From Spirometra erinaceieuropaei (Eukaryota > Platyhelminthes > Cestoda > Diphyllobothriidea > Diphyllobothriidae), in NCBI GenBank assembly GCA_902702965.1, contig CACRXP010000380.1:298046-362045 (forward strand): DNA of 64,000 nucleotides, in the 5' to 3' direction. The notes beneath the pieces were generated by a model. It saw only the letters and a program-made list of their open reading frames with translations, made no database searches and was not told where the DNA came from. The position numbers were made by a program, and so were the translations under genes. Every line of letters begins with the position of its first letter. The first letter of the stretch is position 1. Below are positions 43,110 through 54,474 of the stretch, piece by piece.

Positions 43110-43430
43110 AACTGTGCAATGATTAACCGTACTAACAACACAGGTATTAGCTAAAAGCCCAGACACGCGTGTTTCGCCGATCTTATGCCGCTGCCTGACG
43201 CAGCTGCGAGGGGTTCGGCTCGTCGGTGGGTCCCCCAGCTTTCCCCGTGTGTTTTCTGGTATATGAACTCCAGTTTTAACTTGCCTTGTTTAATTTCCGA
43301 GGAAATTAATGCGCGAACTTGGAGTAAATCTTTCGAAACGGGCCTTTTCAGGCACGCTCCAAATTTTGATATGAATATTTGAGCTGAAATCCATCAGCTA
43401 CTGCGGAATAACCGCTTAATATTCACAAAC
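43110..43430 (-). mobile_element. Hammerhead SINE-like element inside the MITE
   Basis: The minus strand reads GGTTATTCCGCAGTAGC, CATATCAAAATTTGGAGCGTGCC, TTAATTTCCTCGGAAATTAA, GAGTTCATATACCAGAAAAC and the ribozyme, then GCTTTTAGCTAATACC. It is the longest and least rearranged unit of the family and the reference for recognising the inversion in the 4.76-kb copy. Confidence 0.72.
43158..43232 (-). ncRNA. Hammerhead relic (SINE-type), one core change
   Basis: It is identical in design to 4887-4963: stem I CCCA/UGGG, stem II GCCGA/UCGGC, GAAA, palindromic ACACGCGUGU stem III and GUC. However, CUGACGA reads CCGACGA (U4 to C), an invariant position. Confidence 0.68.
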
Positions 43431-44225
43431 CGCCAACAACATGTATCTTTCTCCTTGACTTTCGATGCCGTTGAAAATTCAATTGTATTCCATGGAAAAC
43501 ATGCATAAAAATATTCATTCTTTTACTTATTCGGTAGAAAACTACGTCTTCTTTCAACTGTATACTCCAAAGAAGTGTATAATTCGGTTTCAAAAAGTTT
43601 CTTATCGTGAGATTTTTAATATCGTGAAATGACCATTCATAAAACATCATGTATGTGCATTTACCAATGTGGCTTGTAAAGTTAACAATATTGCTCAAAT
43701 CCACTGCGTAATTTTGTGGAACCCATATGGTCTCCTCTTAATACCGTAGAGAAAAGCATGGTTTTCCGTACACGGAAAATATACGGCCTGTAGTTTGGAA
43801 ACCGTGAATGCAAGTGCAACAGCAGGTCGGATTCAAAATTATTCGGGAATCGGAAAGGTTTTTGAAAACCAAATTATACCCTTTCTTCGAGTATAAAATT
43901 GGAAGAAGACGCAGTTTTCTATCGAATAAGTAAAAGAATGAACATTTTTATGCACGGTTTCTATGAAATATAGTTGAGTATTTAAGGACATCGAAAATCA
44001 ATGCGAAAAACAGATGCTACTCAAGTAGTAATTTTTTGTAGAGTATAATTTTTGCATGCAGCCGAAAGGAAGTTCATTCGGAAGCCGGCATCCTGAGGTA
44101 ACTGAAATATTATAGAATTATGTTGCAGGCTGACTAGTCTTACAACCCTACTTAATTAATCTTTTTCAAAACGAAAACGCATTTCGGAATTTCGGTTGAC
44201 ATTTCATGAGTTAGCTCACCTACTA

Positions 44226-44735
44226 TATTGTGACAATGAGAGGCCGCGCAGGATCGGTCGCCCCTCCTTACACGCACCCGTATCCGTATCCATTCCTTCG
44301 AGTGTGAAATTAAAAGAAAACAGAGCCAAGAAGACCGGAAGTGGGAGGAAGCACAGATGGCTGACACTGCGTAAATCCGCACCTAGGCGTGCCCCCACAC
44401 CCACGTACATTGACCAGCATTTTACTCAACAAGAGGTGAGGGGATAGCTCAGATTCCACAGGGTGGGAGCACCATAGAGACCACACTAGAAAGGGGCTAT
44501 TGCAACCTGACCCTCATTATACCAGTCCGCCAATCTACAGAAGTATACACTGGTCCGTGTTATCCCGTCAGTTAGCAACCTTACAAGCCACGGCTTTAAG
44601 CTCACCGTGATAGGTTAGAGCGCGTCAGATTGTTTATAGTGAAGAAAATGGGTTGAGATATCGACTTCATCGTCTATTCCCGTTTCCAGGTCCCATGCAC
44701 TGTCTGGTGCGGAGGTGGGCGCATTGACTGACATA
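44226..44735. other. No recognisable gene
   Basis: Nothing assignable between the two foldback MITEs. Confidence 0.35.
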
Positions 44736-46362
44736 CAGTAGGTGGGCTAACACATGAAATGTCAACCGAAATTCAGAAATACGTTTTCGCTTCGAAAGGA
44801 TTAATTAAGCAGGGTTGCAAAACTAATCAGCCTGCAACAAAATTCTGTATTATTTCAGTAACCCCGGGATGCCAGCTTTCGAACAAACTTCCTTCCGGTT
44901 GCAGGAAAAAACTACACTCTGTAAAAAAATGACTACTTGTGTAGCATGAATTGTTCTCATTAATTTTCGATGTCCCTAAAAGTCCAATTATAGTTCATGG
45001 AAAACATGCATAAAAATATCCATTCATTTGCTCATTTGGTAGGAAATTACGTCTTCTTCCAACCTTATACTCGAAGGAAGGGTAATATTTGGTTTTCAAA
45101 AGCTTTCTAGGGAACAATTGGGAGATGGCACCCAAAAAATTCCGTTACCGATGAGAATATGCTGGAGGACTGCATGAGTTTTCGTCCACAGGCTGATGAA
45201 AGGAATAAAATAAGGGTATTTTACTGAGGGCCGGAAAACTTTAAAAGCATACAATCCTAGACAGACGGTGTCATCAGCTTAGCAATTTCACAAAATGGCA
45301 ACTTTCGTCGGGGTCAAGTGCGGCGATGTTTTCAATCACGTCCTCTGTGTTTACTGAATGTGCAGTTTTGAAAGCGAGGATATGAAGGCATAGGGTCATG
45401 AACAGCACAACGTAGAACGTTTCCTTTAGCCAACTGCATTCCGTTTTCAATCCCCTATTTAAAATAGCAATTAAGCAGGGAATACGAGCTGGGTCGACTT
45501 CATATTATCTGCCTCTTCAAGTAAATCCGACACCGCGCACATTTTTGTTGCCATATAGTGATGAGGTTAAACTTTATTGTTCGAAAAGCCATTTCCGAAA
45601 AAATTTCTTAGTATTATTTATATTTATCCACGCAATCGAAGGCCCCACCCGTAAAACCTCTATTACCACCTGTCCCGTAAGACAGGCTGCTTTCGTTGGG
45701 CGGATTTTTTGGGTGCCATCTCCCAACTGTTACCGCTTTCTAAATTCCCGAATAATTTTGAACTCGCTCTGCCGTTACACTTGCATTCAGGATTTCCAAA
45801 CTTCTAGCCGTATAGTCTCCGTGTACGGAGAACCATACATTTCTCTACGGTAATAAAGGAAGACTATGTAGGGCTCATAAAAGTTGGCAGTGGATTTGAT
45901 CCATATTGTTAACTTTACAAGCCACATTGGTAAATGCAGAGACACTGCGTTCTATGAACGGTCATTTCATGGTATTACAAAAATCTCACAATTATAAACT
46001 TTTTAAAACCAAATTATACCCTTTCTTTGAGCATAAATATGAAAGAAGACGTAATTGCTTACCGAATGAGCGAAAGACTGAATATTTTATGCATGTTTTT
46101 CATGAAATATAATTGGATTCTTAAGGGCATCGAAATCAATGAGAAAAATTAATGCTACATAAGTAGTCATTTTTTACAGAGTGTAGTTTTTGCATGCAGC
46201 CGCAAGGAAGTTCATTCGAATGAAGGCACCCTGAGGTAACTGGATCATTATAGAATTATGCTGCATGATGGTTATTTTCACAACCCTACTTAATTAATCT
46301 TTCAGAATCTAAGACGCATTTTGGAATTTCGGTTGACATTTCATGAATTAGCCCACCTATTG
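44736..46362. mobile_element. Foldback MITE interrupted by a DNA transposon
   Basis: Ends CAGTAGGTGGGCTAACAC and AATTAGCCCACCTATTG, with TA on both sides. The element is split by the 625-bp insertion at 45110-45734. Removing that insert and one 8-bp duplicate restores a continuous family sequence of about 1 kb. Confidence 0.82.
45110..45734. mobile_element. Non-autonomous DNA transposon, 8-bp TSD and about 33-bp TIRs
   Basis: The left end GGGAACAATTGGGAGATGG and the right end, inverted, GGTAACAGTTGGGAGATGG continue matching for about 33 bases. The duplication GCTTTCTA flanks it (45102-45109 and 45735-45742). An 8-bp duplication fits hAT, P or Merlin superfamilies. The GG-starting TIR would suit Merlin, but this is inference. 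Internal sequence has no transposase. A decayed relative lies at 18640-18870. Confidence 0.8.
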
Positions 46363-48307
46363 TAGCTAATGACCTCTTTTGCGCGTGCCACGTAGAAGCC
46401 CTTCACCCCTCCCCTCCACCTGAACAGAAGCCCTGTGATTTCACACAATAGGGGATGTCGTCATGGACCTCACCTGCATGAGAGTGCCAGAGGTCGCGTT
46501 AGGGAGTCACTGCAGCCTGACTCTCAGTTCGTCAGTCGGCCCCTCCACACAAACAAACAACTGGACTGACTGCGAGGTCTGGTTTCCACCGTCAGGTGTT
46601 GGCAACCCTCCAAGTCATGGCGCTTAGCACACCGTGTTAGTCTCAGGCTCGGATCACACACGCCACAGAGGAGCCGAGAAACACACTTCACACTTACGTG
46701 GCGGAGTCATTATTAGAGTAGATGAATGCTCTCCTTCTCCCACATCCTTCTCTCATGCACCAGTCTACTGTTCGAGGCTATCAACCGATGGGTGATGTAC
46801 AGCAGTCATTAAGGCCCCACGCAGTCTCCTCGCCGTCGGGAACCAGTGTGGTCCCGCTTTGAACCACAGTATTTGCAGCGCAGATCGTTTGGTGGGTGGA
46901 CGAACGGTGGGAAGGCGGGGAACGTTACCAATCCGTCCATCACGGCCACGGACACCCCCCTCCCCGCCGAGATCTGCCCCAACTGTTACCGCATTCCTCT
47001 GTCCCGGTTCGCTTTTCTCGGAGTGCTTTGCGGCCACTGTCACAGGTCTGGCGCCGGGACAGAGAAGACAGCTCCGCTCGGAACCGACACCGCAACTGCG
47101 CATTCCAGTTACGCACTGACCTGATCGGACATTCGTGCGTCCCTCGCAACGCCAACGCGCAATGCCGCCAACAGGGGGTAACGACCAAAGTCCAGCATAT
47201 TCTTATCACCTACGCGAACACTGCTCGCGCTCACTCAGGCATCGTATTTCTTTCACGTGCATTTTCACGACGATGACCAATAAAAAGTCACTCATCATCT
47301 TTACAACATTCCCTCCTCCACTGTAGCTGTTTAGTGACGTACATGACTGGAGAACAGCAATAATGTATCAGGAACTCTCGCTCAGTTTTTGACGAGGTCT
47401 GCGCAGTTGATGTGTGTAGACGTTTTAACAATGCCTGCTCTGCTCCAAGATAGGGCATGCAAAAGTTACTGGTCCTCGGAGTGCCACGAACTTGGTTTGC
47501 CTAGCCGTTGGCGTATTTCCTTGACACAAACCTTCCGTTCAGTTGGACTAGACGCTGGTACTGCATTGTATACAGTCGCGCCACTAAGACCGCCTGTCGA
47601 TTACATCCTGTCTGGTTATTTGGTGATTAGCGCAAACTTTCGCGTGCTCTTACCGTTATCGCAATTAGACCGGAAAAGGGTTGGAATTACGGGCAAATGG
47701 TCGGCATGAGGGAGCGAGAGCAATTATCCTAGATTACCGGAAATCTACTTGCATTTTTGACACAGCTGAGAGCGTTGCTTGGGCTGGGTAAAGGCAAATT
47801 TTTGCGTGCCTAAAGTTTGCAGCTCCGGTGAAAACTCAGTCGACCGGCGTATAGGCCTTTCACCCGCGTACGAAGTCCGGTGCGATTATCTTCCGTATGA
47901 GCTCAAAAGTTCAAAAGAAAATCGACATTGCACTGTCAAACACGTTATTTGTAACAAGGAACTTTGTCACGTAAAATCGATAATTGTTTAGCGCTTGTGT
48001 CCGTAATCGTCTGCCATCTGTGTCATTCTCTTCTGATTAGCGTTTCTCCTTGAGAATTTCGTACGTGGTATCTAAGCCAAAATACATTATCCCGACGATG
48101 AGGGCTACCGAGCCGAACTTGAATACTTATATAAATTATTTTATAGGAATGGGTACGCCAGATGGCTTTATGCGCCGATGCATATGATAGAAAGAGTCAA
48201 AAGAAACCGAACCAAGTGCTTCGAATCAGGCACCTAGGCCAAATACTGGGTAACCCCTCCCGCCTAACATTCGGAGTGTTTATGAACTCGTTGGAAAGCA
48301 CTTAAGG
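46363..48307. other. No confident gene
   Basis: The GC-rich part 46765-47276 has overlapping frames on both strands, up to 126 codons. One reads ICPNCYRIPLSR...LCGHCHRSG, a CxxC/CxxC-like pair, possibly another zinc-finger LINE tail but too weak to call. The rest is unassigned. Confidence 0.3.
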
Positions 48308-48919
48308 CAGGGATTCCCAACCAGGGGTGCGAGATAACATTTTCATTTTTCTTTTCAAATAAATTAAGCAATAGTTTAAAAAAATTCCCTCACGCCATTG
48401 GTATACGTGCAAAACAAATTTCCTGTGCATGCGTCCATAAGAGTTTTGCCGCGTATCTTGTTAACATCATTTGCATTTCGCAAAGTCATGTACGCTAGTT
48501 ACCTCATTTCCGTTCTGTTTCTAATAAACAGTGAGTGTACTTGTGTAATATTACTTAACCTAGGTAACGGTAGGGTGTATTAAAATTCACTAAAATTCAG
48601 TATGACCGTAAACATCACCTATTATTTACGGTTCTCATTGGCCGGAATTTCCTCGCCATCCTGACTAAATGCAAACTTACCAGCGGCGATTTATTCAAAG
48701 TCGGTTATATTCTTTGAGCATTGCTTGTGTTAATTTTCTAATTATTGCGCCAGGTTTCTTTGCCAAATTACAGCGTACGATAGGGCTTGCCTATTGTGGT
48801 TCTTCTTTTAGTCCACTTGACCCATATTTTTGGGTTATATTTCGTCTATTATTATTGACACTTCATGATATCCAGATGATAAAAAGGGAATAATGATCAT
48901 GTGACGGGTAAGAGGATAC

Positions 48920-49150
48920 TATATTAGCAACACAGGTACTAGCTAAAAGCCCATACACGCGTGTTTCGCCCAGCTGCGAGGGGTTCGGCTCATCAGTGCG
49001 TCCCCAAACATTCCCCGTGCGCTTTCTGTAAGATACTCCAATTTAGAAATTATTGCTTTATACCGATCTACTCTGATCTACTGATCTACTCCAAGTTTGC
49101 AGTTAATTTCTGAGGAAAGTGAAAAAGCGCTGTCTTTTCAAACTCAAATC
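48920..49150 (-). mobile_element. Hammerhead SINE-like element inside the hAT element
   Basis: The minus strand carries CAGTTAATTTCTGAGGAAAG-type upstream sequence, then the ribozyme region, then GCTTTTAGCTAGTACCTGTG. The sequence between stem II strands is about 20 bases shorter than in the other copies. Confidence 0.65.
48947..49003 (-). ncRNA. Hammerhead motif (SINE-type), short stem II
   Basis: CUGAUGA and GAAA are intact, stem III is the palindrome ACACGCGUGU, and the triplet is GUA, which is still of the cleavable NUH class. A deletion inside stem II leaves only GCC/GGC pairs. Stem I has CA/UG pairs with a mismatch. Weak activity is possible. Confidence 0.62.
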
Positions 49151-49199
49151 TGAAGCCGTGTAAACTGCTGGAAGATTTCAGCAACTGACATGGTAGGGC

Positions 49200-50340
49200 A
49201 GATTTTGCAGGCCATGACGTTGAATGATTGAATGCCAAAAAGGTCCGATTTGACCCTCGATCAACAATTCCAAAATAAGGTTTTATATCAACTAAAGAAT
49301 CACTGCGAATGGCTTTATAGCACGCAGCGTATAAAGTGGCCAAATACAAAAAGTCGCACATACATACTTGCAGAAGAGTTGATACAATCATGTTCATTAG
49401 AAATGACAGCAATTATTCAGGGAAAGAGACCTCAAACAAACTTAAATTAGTGCCGTCATAAAAAATGTTACCCAAAGCCGAACCAGTGATTTGAGTCTGG
49501 ACATTTTGAATCAAGTCGTCACTGATCTTAGAGCAAATCTCTTAAAAATCTCTCTCTAGTTGGATGAAATAATTAGTGTTGCGAATTGAAGCCAATGCAT
49601 TGCATTAGTGAGGTATGTCCATGATGATGCCATAATGACAAGTTTCCTGTTCTGTCAAGGCATAAAAAATAACAAAAGGAAAAGACGTCATCCAGTGTGG
49701 GAAGGACTTCTTGGCAAAGTATTGGTTATTTGTGTATTAATGGTGCCCCTGCTATGTTAGGGGTCGTGGTCTGAACCGACGCTTCTTTAGGTTGTTTTGT
49801 GAAGAATTTGGAACTGGACATACGGTTTTGGTTTTCTATACAGTAGTCTGCTGGCTGTCACGTAGGAGCGCCTTAACGAGCTTTTTGAACGGCGAGGATA
49901 TGGTCTAGTTGGTGAAATTGAAATACAACCAATCATTCAAATGTCAGTTTAGTGACATTTACACAAGTGTGAATGACTTAAACGTACATATTAAAGGGAA
50001 AAATGCGAACATATTGATATGCTGTGAGAAATTAATTGGTTTCAAAGAAAAGTTAGAACGTTGGTGCTGATGAGTTAAAAGAGGGAATATTTAAATTTTT
50101 TCATCACTCGAAGACATAGTTAGTAACAATAAGTCTCTAATTTCAAGTGTAAGTGCAGAAATGGTGAGTCTTTTAGAAATATCATTAAAAAGGAGGAGAA
50201 CTAAAAATTGTTGTATACGGATTATCTATACTATTTTAGATAAAGAAGCAGATGCAATTTACAAATTTTTCTTTAGCAGCAAAGTAGCAAAATTTGAAGA
50301 AGTCTTATCCAGTGCACAGGAACAAAAGATCCATTAATTT
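49200..50340 (+). pseudogene. hAT transposase relic (ZBED5/FAM200-like)
   Basis: Reading across several phase shifts gives successive blocks of a hAT transposase of the domesticated ZBED5/FAM200 kind. They are LLYQLKNHCEWLY-like and ILAEELI..SLEMTAI (49265-49420), LDEIISVANCSQCIALVRYVHDDAI (about 49560-49640), TKGKDVIQC.KDFLAKYWL with GYLCINGAPAMLG (about 49675-49765), and LNRRFFRLFCEEFGTGHTVLVFYTVVCWLSRRSAL (about 49775-49880). The last are DLNVHIKGKNANILICCEKLIGFKEKLERW (about 49975-50070) and SLISSVSAEMVSLLEISL (about 50130-50190). Family proteins run about 600 residues. The DGAPAMLG catalytic-region motif reads NGAPAMLG and the VRWLSRG block reads VCWLSRR. No BED finger was seen upstream. 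Many stops and shifts make it inactive. Confidence 0.8.
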
Positions 50341-50519
50341 TTCGTTTACTATTAAAATTCGATCACGTACTTTGTTTTCTTTATTTTAGAAACGGTTCTA
50401 AGGAGTGTGAGAACATTTAAAAATTTTTCAGGGGTTTGGAACATGAAAAATATTGGGAACCCGTGACCTAGCGAAACACCGAGTTCTAGATGCACACGAA
50501 CCGACGACTAAGTCGCGCA

Positions 50520-50945
50520 ATCAGCGTGTTTATCCTAAAGATAGGGTTGGTTATTTGGATAGAACGGAAGTTGTCTACAGGATCCCATGTGAGGCCTGCG
50601 ATGTAGTCTGTTGAGATTAAACGGGGAACCCGCCTCTACACACATCCAGTAAAGAGGCGAGACCACCTGTCTCAAATGGACATGCATGCCCTACACGCCG
50701 GGCACATATTTGTCTGGGACAGAACTCGCATTTTCGGTGTCTGCCCCTTCAAGAAAGACCGAGGACTCCTCAAGGTCATGCATTTGGGTGAATCATGCAA
50801 CAGCCGGCATATCGAAATGGATGCCGAGTACAAAGGCTCAAGACGAAATGGAGGAGACGACAGCCAATCAGAACAGAATGACGCACATGACGGCCGCCTG
50901 CAGGCGCAAACGCAAAGAACCTGTTGATTTTGTAAGTGCATTTAC
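50520..50945 (+). pseudogene. PLE GIY-YIG endonuclease relic
   Basis: An EVVYRIPCEACDVVC start (GIY strand with CxxC) at about 50570 is followed, after stops and a phase change, by HLSQMDMHALHAGHIFVWDRTRIFGVCP..KDRGLLKVMHLGE. This corresponds to the H block and the region leading to the acidic helix. The YIG strand has been lost (VVC then a stop). The continuing frame to 50930 is uncharacterised. It heads a cluster of PLE fragments up to 53.1 kb. Confidence 0.55.
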
Positions 50946-50979
50946 GATGTTAAATGTCTTACGGAAACCTGAGGAATCG

Positions 50980-51190
50980 ACGTCGAAAATTTAAGCAACA
51001 ACATTTTCTGTCTCAAAGAACGTATTTGCGGTAAATTGATTTGTGAAATGTCCCGTCAGTCTTTTTATGTACGAGGACATCTAGAAATGGAAGTTTGCTG
51101 TCTACCTCTTTCATGAAAGTGAATTTGACTCCTGGAAGTGTTGAATTAATAATTCTGTGGAGCATTTCCAGCATAAGGTAACCATTCTCG
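50980..51190 (-). pseudogene. PLE reverse transcriptase fragment, inverted
   Basis: The minus strand reads EMLHRIINSTLPGVKFTFMKEVDSKLPFLDVLVHKKTDGTFHKSIYRK. This is the part of PLE reverse transcriptase just after the YVDD box, with the conserved KLPFLDVLV strand and the TxVYRK motif. It lies in the opposite orientation to fragments on both sides. Confidence 0.7.
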
Positions 51191-51399
51191 TTTCCGAAAC
51201 ATAAGATCTCTCATCTCGGCGCAGCCACGGCGGTCTGTTCAGTTTCCCGATTCCTGGAGTGGCTCCGGGGTGTAATTCATTGAAGGCGGGATGATAGTGT
51301 CGTCCCGTGTCTGGCAGTCAAAACGGTAAGTGAAAAGCCCGAGAGCCAGTATGAGGAGGCGGGTGAGATGATAAAACGGAGACATCTATTTCAACTCCG

Positions 51400-52400
51400 A
51401 AACTCTTTCTGAAGTCATACTTCGCCTTCGAAAAGACAATGTGTGGGCAGGCCAGGGGGACGCCAGTAAGATAGCCGCTATCCCGTTCTCCGAAAAGCAT
51501 ATATCCTTGTTCTCGCAACTTTCAGGCCCAAGTTTCGGACTTAATATGCCAACGATACCATTGTCATCATTAAACGAGGTATAGTCCACGAATCCGAGGA
51601 TTTCCTGCACTCTGTTTTCCCTGGCCCCAGGCTCACAATCGAAGCGGAAAACAGCAACAAACTGCCATTTTTGGACCTCCTCGTCGATTGAAAGGTCAAT
51701 GGACACATGGATACAATGGTGTATAGAAAGACCACCAATATGCACCAAAACCTGAACTACCGGAGTAAGAAATCGTTATGTCACAAACACAGTAGTGTGA
51801 GAACACACTACAGAAGGGCAGAAACACACTGCAGTGAGCCGTCGACAAAAAGACCGAACCCGCTTCCTTCGACGTCTCTTCATAGTCAACGGATATCCTC
51901 ACAACTTCATCGAACGTGGCAGGCAGTCTGGATCAAGCCGAAGTCCGGTGACAAAGGGACCAAAGATCTGGCTAGCGCTTCCGTACATCGACGGGGTTTC
52001 TGAGCCAGTCTCCTGTCTCCTAAGTTAGCTGGGGGTAGGAGGCGCCCACCGACTGGAGTCAACATTTCGACATCTGGTCATGAAACATAAGGTCCCTCTG
52101 TCACGAGACGAGACCACGAACGTCATCTATCGGATTCTGTGTAAGTCCTGCGAAGTTAAATACATTGGTGAGACCGGCCAACGACCACAGACGCGGTCCA
52201 GCGAACAAAAGTGTAGGTGTGAGCCTAGGTCAAATGTTAATTCAAACACAGGCAAGTCCACGGTGTGTATGCATGTAGCCTACCCACATTCCGGACCCGG
52301 CAAAGTCGGTGGCCAATACGGCCGTACCATATACTACCTCAGCAGACGAAGAAACGGCTAAATTACTGAGCGTCAACACGATGACCAGTCTAGAACGACA
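51400..52400 (+). pseudogene. PLE reverse transcriptase C-part and GIY-YIG relic
   Basis: Plus-strand phases give a degenerate polymerase box (YANDTIVIIKR where YVDDTFVIIKR is expected, about 51547-51580), then EAENSNKLPFLDLLVD (about 51635-51690), VYRKTTNMHQNLNY and SVRTHYRRAETHCSEP. NGYPHNFIERGRQSG and IWLALPYIDGVSEPVS lead into the endonuclease: KHKVPLSRDETTNVIYRILCKSCEVKYIGETGQRPQTRSSEQK (52080-52210). The GIY (VIYRILC), CxxC, YIG (YIGETG) and R positions are visible. The later H and E blocks are not clear. Stops between blocks mark it as dead. Sequence differs from families 1-3. Confidence 0.7.
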
Positions 52401-52639
52401 GCTAGTGTGAATGTGCCTACGGGCGAAGGCATCCAACGTTCAAACGCTGACCCCTAAGAGAGGCACGAGACTGAGAATATTCGTTACTCTCCTCCCCTCC
52501 CCCCCCCCCAAAGATCTTTATACGTGTGCCGAGGATCAACAACCAAAGTCAAAACACCGCCCGCCATCACCATCCTGCATAATGGATAACGACGCCCCTC
52601 CTACCCCTTCCTTCCTACCCGACTGCAAAGGTAAACCCG

Positions 52640-53060
52640 TTTTAACATGACCGTCGCCGCCCCACTACCATAGTTAATACAACTGGTCGCAACCGGTAGG
52701 ACAGGAAGCTAGTGGCAAGTTCTCGTTCAAGGGTTCTCGTCTGAACTTGTTTGCCATCTTCACCAACATGATAGGCTGTCCTGAAATTGCATTCAGTCTG
52801 GTAAACAAGGCCATGCGCTAGACCGATTAGCGGCGGAGGGTTCTCTTGATACATCGGCCGTCGTTAAATTGTCGCATTTGGTATGACTAGTATTCCAATC
52901 TTCCGTTTGCTCACTCGGACGGCGAGTTATTTCGCCAAACCAGTAAACTATGGCACTGTGCGGCCTAGGTCTTGATCTCGCTGCTTTTTGTCGGCTTTTC
53001 GCCGGCATTTCCCTACACAACTTCCGTTGGCTGTAAGAGGCCTTCAGAGATAGCCCGTCA
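52640..53060 (-). pseudogene. PLE GIY-YIG endonuclease relic, inverted
   Basis: The minus strand reads ENPPPLIGLAHGLVYQTECNF, then AYHVGEDGKQVQTRTLERELA. These correspond to the proline-rich linker, GIY (LVYQTEC), a damaged YIG (YHVGEDG) and the catalytic-type arginine (QTRTLEREL). Upstream on that strand, frames to 53060 may be linker remnants. It faces the plus-strand PLE at 51400-52400 tail to tail. Confidence 0.55.
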
Positions 53061-53099
53061 CGGTCTGTTCGCTGCAGAGTTCTGTGAACAGTCAACTTC

Positions 53100-53977
53100 C
53101 AGTAGGTGTGCCAACTCATGAAATGTTAACCAAAATTCTGAAATGCGTTTTCGTTTCCAAAAGATTACTTAAGTAGTCTTAAAATTAATCATCATGTATC
53201 ACAATTCTATAATAATACAGTTGCCTCATGATGCCGGCTTTTGAACGAACTTCCTTCTGGCTGGATGCAACAACCAGGCTCTGTAAAAAATGACTACTTA
53301 TGTAGCACGAAAATTTCTCCTTGATTTTCGATGCCCTTTAAAATTCAATTATATTTCATAGAAAACATGCAGCAAAATATTCACTCTTTTACCCATTTAT
53401 TAGGAAATTACGTCTTCTTCCAAGTTCATAGTCGAAGGAAGGATATAATTCGGTTTTTAAACACTTTTCTGATTCCCGAGTAATTTTGAACCCCACCTGC
53501 TGTAACACTTGTATTCAGCGTTTCTAAACTATAAGCCGTTTATTTTCCCCTACGGAAAACTATACACTTCCCTACGGTATTAGGAGGACACTATATGGGG
53601 TTCATACAATTTGGCAGTAAAATTGAGCCATATTGTAAGGTTTACAAGCAACATTAGTAAATGCAGGTACACGATGTTTAATGAGCGGGCATTTCACGGT
53701 ATTAAAAAATCTCAAAATGAACTATAATTGAGTTTTCAAGGGCATCGAACATCAACGAGAAAAATTCATGCTACTTGAGTAGTCATTTTTACAGAGTGTG
53801 GTTTTGTCCTGAGGCCGGAAAGAAGTTCTTTCGAAAGCCGGCATCATGAGATAATTGAATTATTTTAGTATTGTGATGCATGATGATTAATTTTAAGACC
53901 CTACTTAAGTAATCTTTTGGAAATGAAAACACATTTCAGAATTTCGGTTAACATTTAGTGAGTTCGTACATCTACTG
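53100..53977. mobile_element. Foldback MITE with internal deletion (878 bp)
   Basis: Ends CAGTAGGTGTGCCAACTC and GAGTTCGTACATCTACTG. The right arm lacks about 110 bp near 53715 compared with full copies. Other blocks are in family order. Confidence 0.75.
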
Positions 53978-54474
53978 TAAGTTCCCCATCACTGTTCCGC
54001 AGACTGGTGCATCCGGGAATGACAGTTGAGAGTCCTCCTCTTCCTCGTTCGTGAAGTAGATGGCTGAAATGGCTGACTTCAGACGTTGGGTTTAAATACT
54101 CCATCACTTCCCGTTTGATTATGACAAGTGTGTTAGCGGCATGTCTAATCTTAGACTTTTACCGATAGTGGTGGCAGCTCAGTACCTCTGGTCGTTGATA
54201 CACCAGTAAGATCAGAGCTCAGCGACTTGTGCATGGGCAACCCTAGAATCAAGTGTGGACCGTTCTCAAGTGGTGTTTGATGCTTGTTCTAAAAAAATCG
54301 CTCAAGGACCCCGAGCTCGAATACCAAGTCATCCAGATCTGGGATCAAATGTGGCTTGCCGAAGACGGTTAATAAGCCGGAAACGGTTGTATCACATCCC
54401 CTTCCTATATCGCTGAATATTACTGTTTCATTACTCGTCTGTAGCCACTGCCTGTGATGGTTTCTGAAAGAGTA
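53978..54474. other. No recognisable gene
   Basis: A short SINE-like trace (GACGGTTAATAAGCCGGAAACGG at about 54363-54385) suggests a decayed SINE body; otherwise nothing. Confidence 0.35.

Larger units (their letters stand above)
42901..44225. mobile_element. Foldback MITE interrupted by a hammerhead SINE
   Basis: Ends CAGTAGCTGGGCCAACTC and GAGTTAGCTCACCTACTA are the family termini with a few changes. The left arm is broken at about 43110 and resumes at about 43430. Without the insertion the copy is close to 1 kb. Confidence 0.8.
48308..50465 (+). mobile_element. hAT-superfamily DNA transposon, inactive
   Basis: The left end CAGGGATTCCCAACC and right end TTGGGAACCCGTG (inverse CACGGGTTCCCAA) are hAT-type terminal repeats. 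The 8-base flanks ACTTAAGG and ACCTAGCG agree at five of eight positions, a possible decayed duplication. The interior holds a recognisable hAT transposase pseudogene. A hammerhead SINE-like element (48920-49150) sits inside the 5' part. Confidence 0.65.

Noticed and set aside
46765..47276. Overlapping GC-rich frames with a CxxC...CxxC pattern
   Set aside because: Four phases are open at once, as expected from base composition, and the cysteine pattern does not extend to a complete zinc finger.
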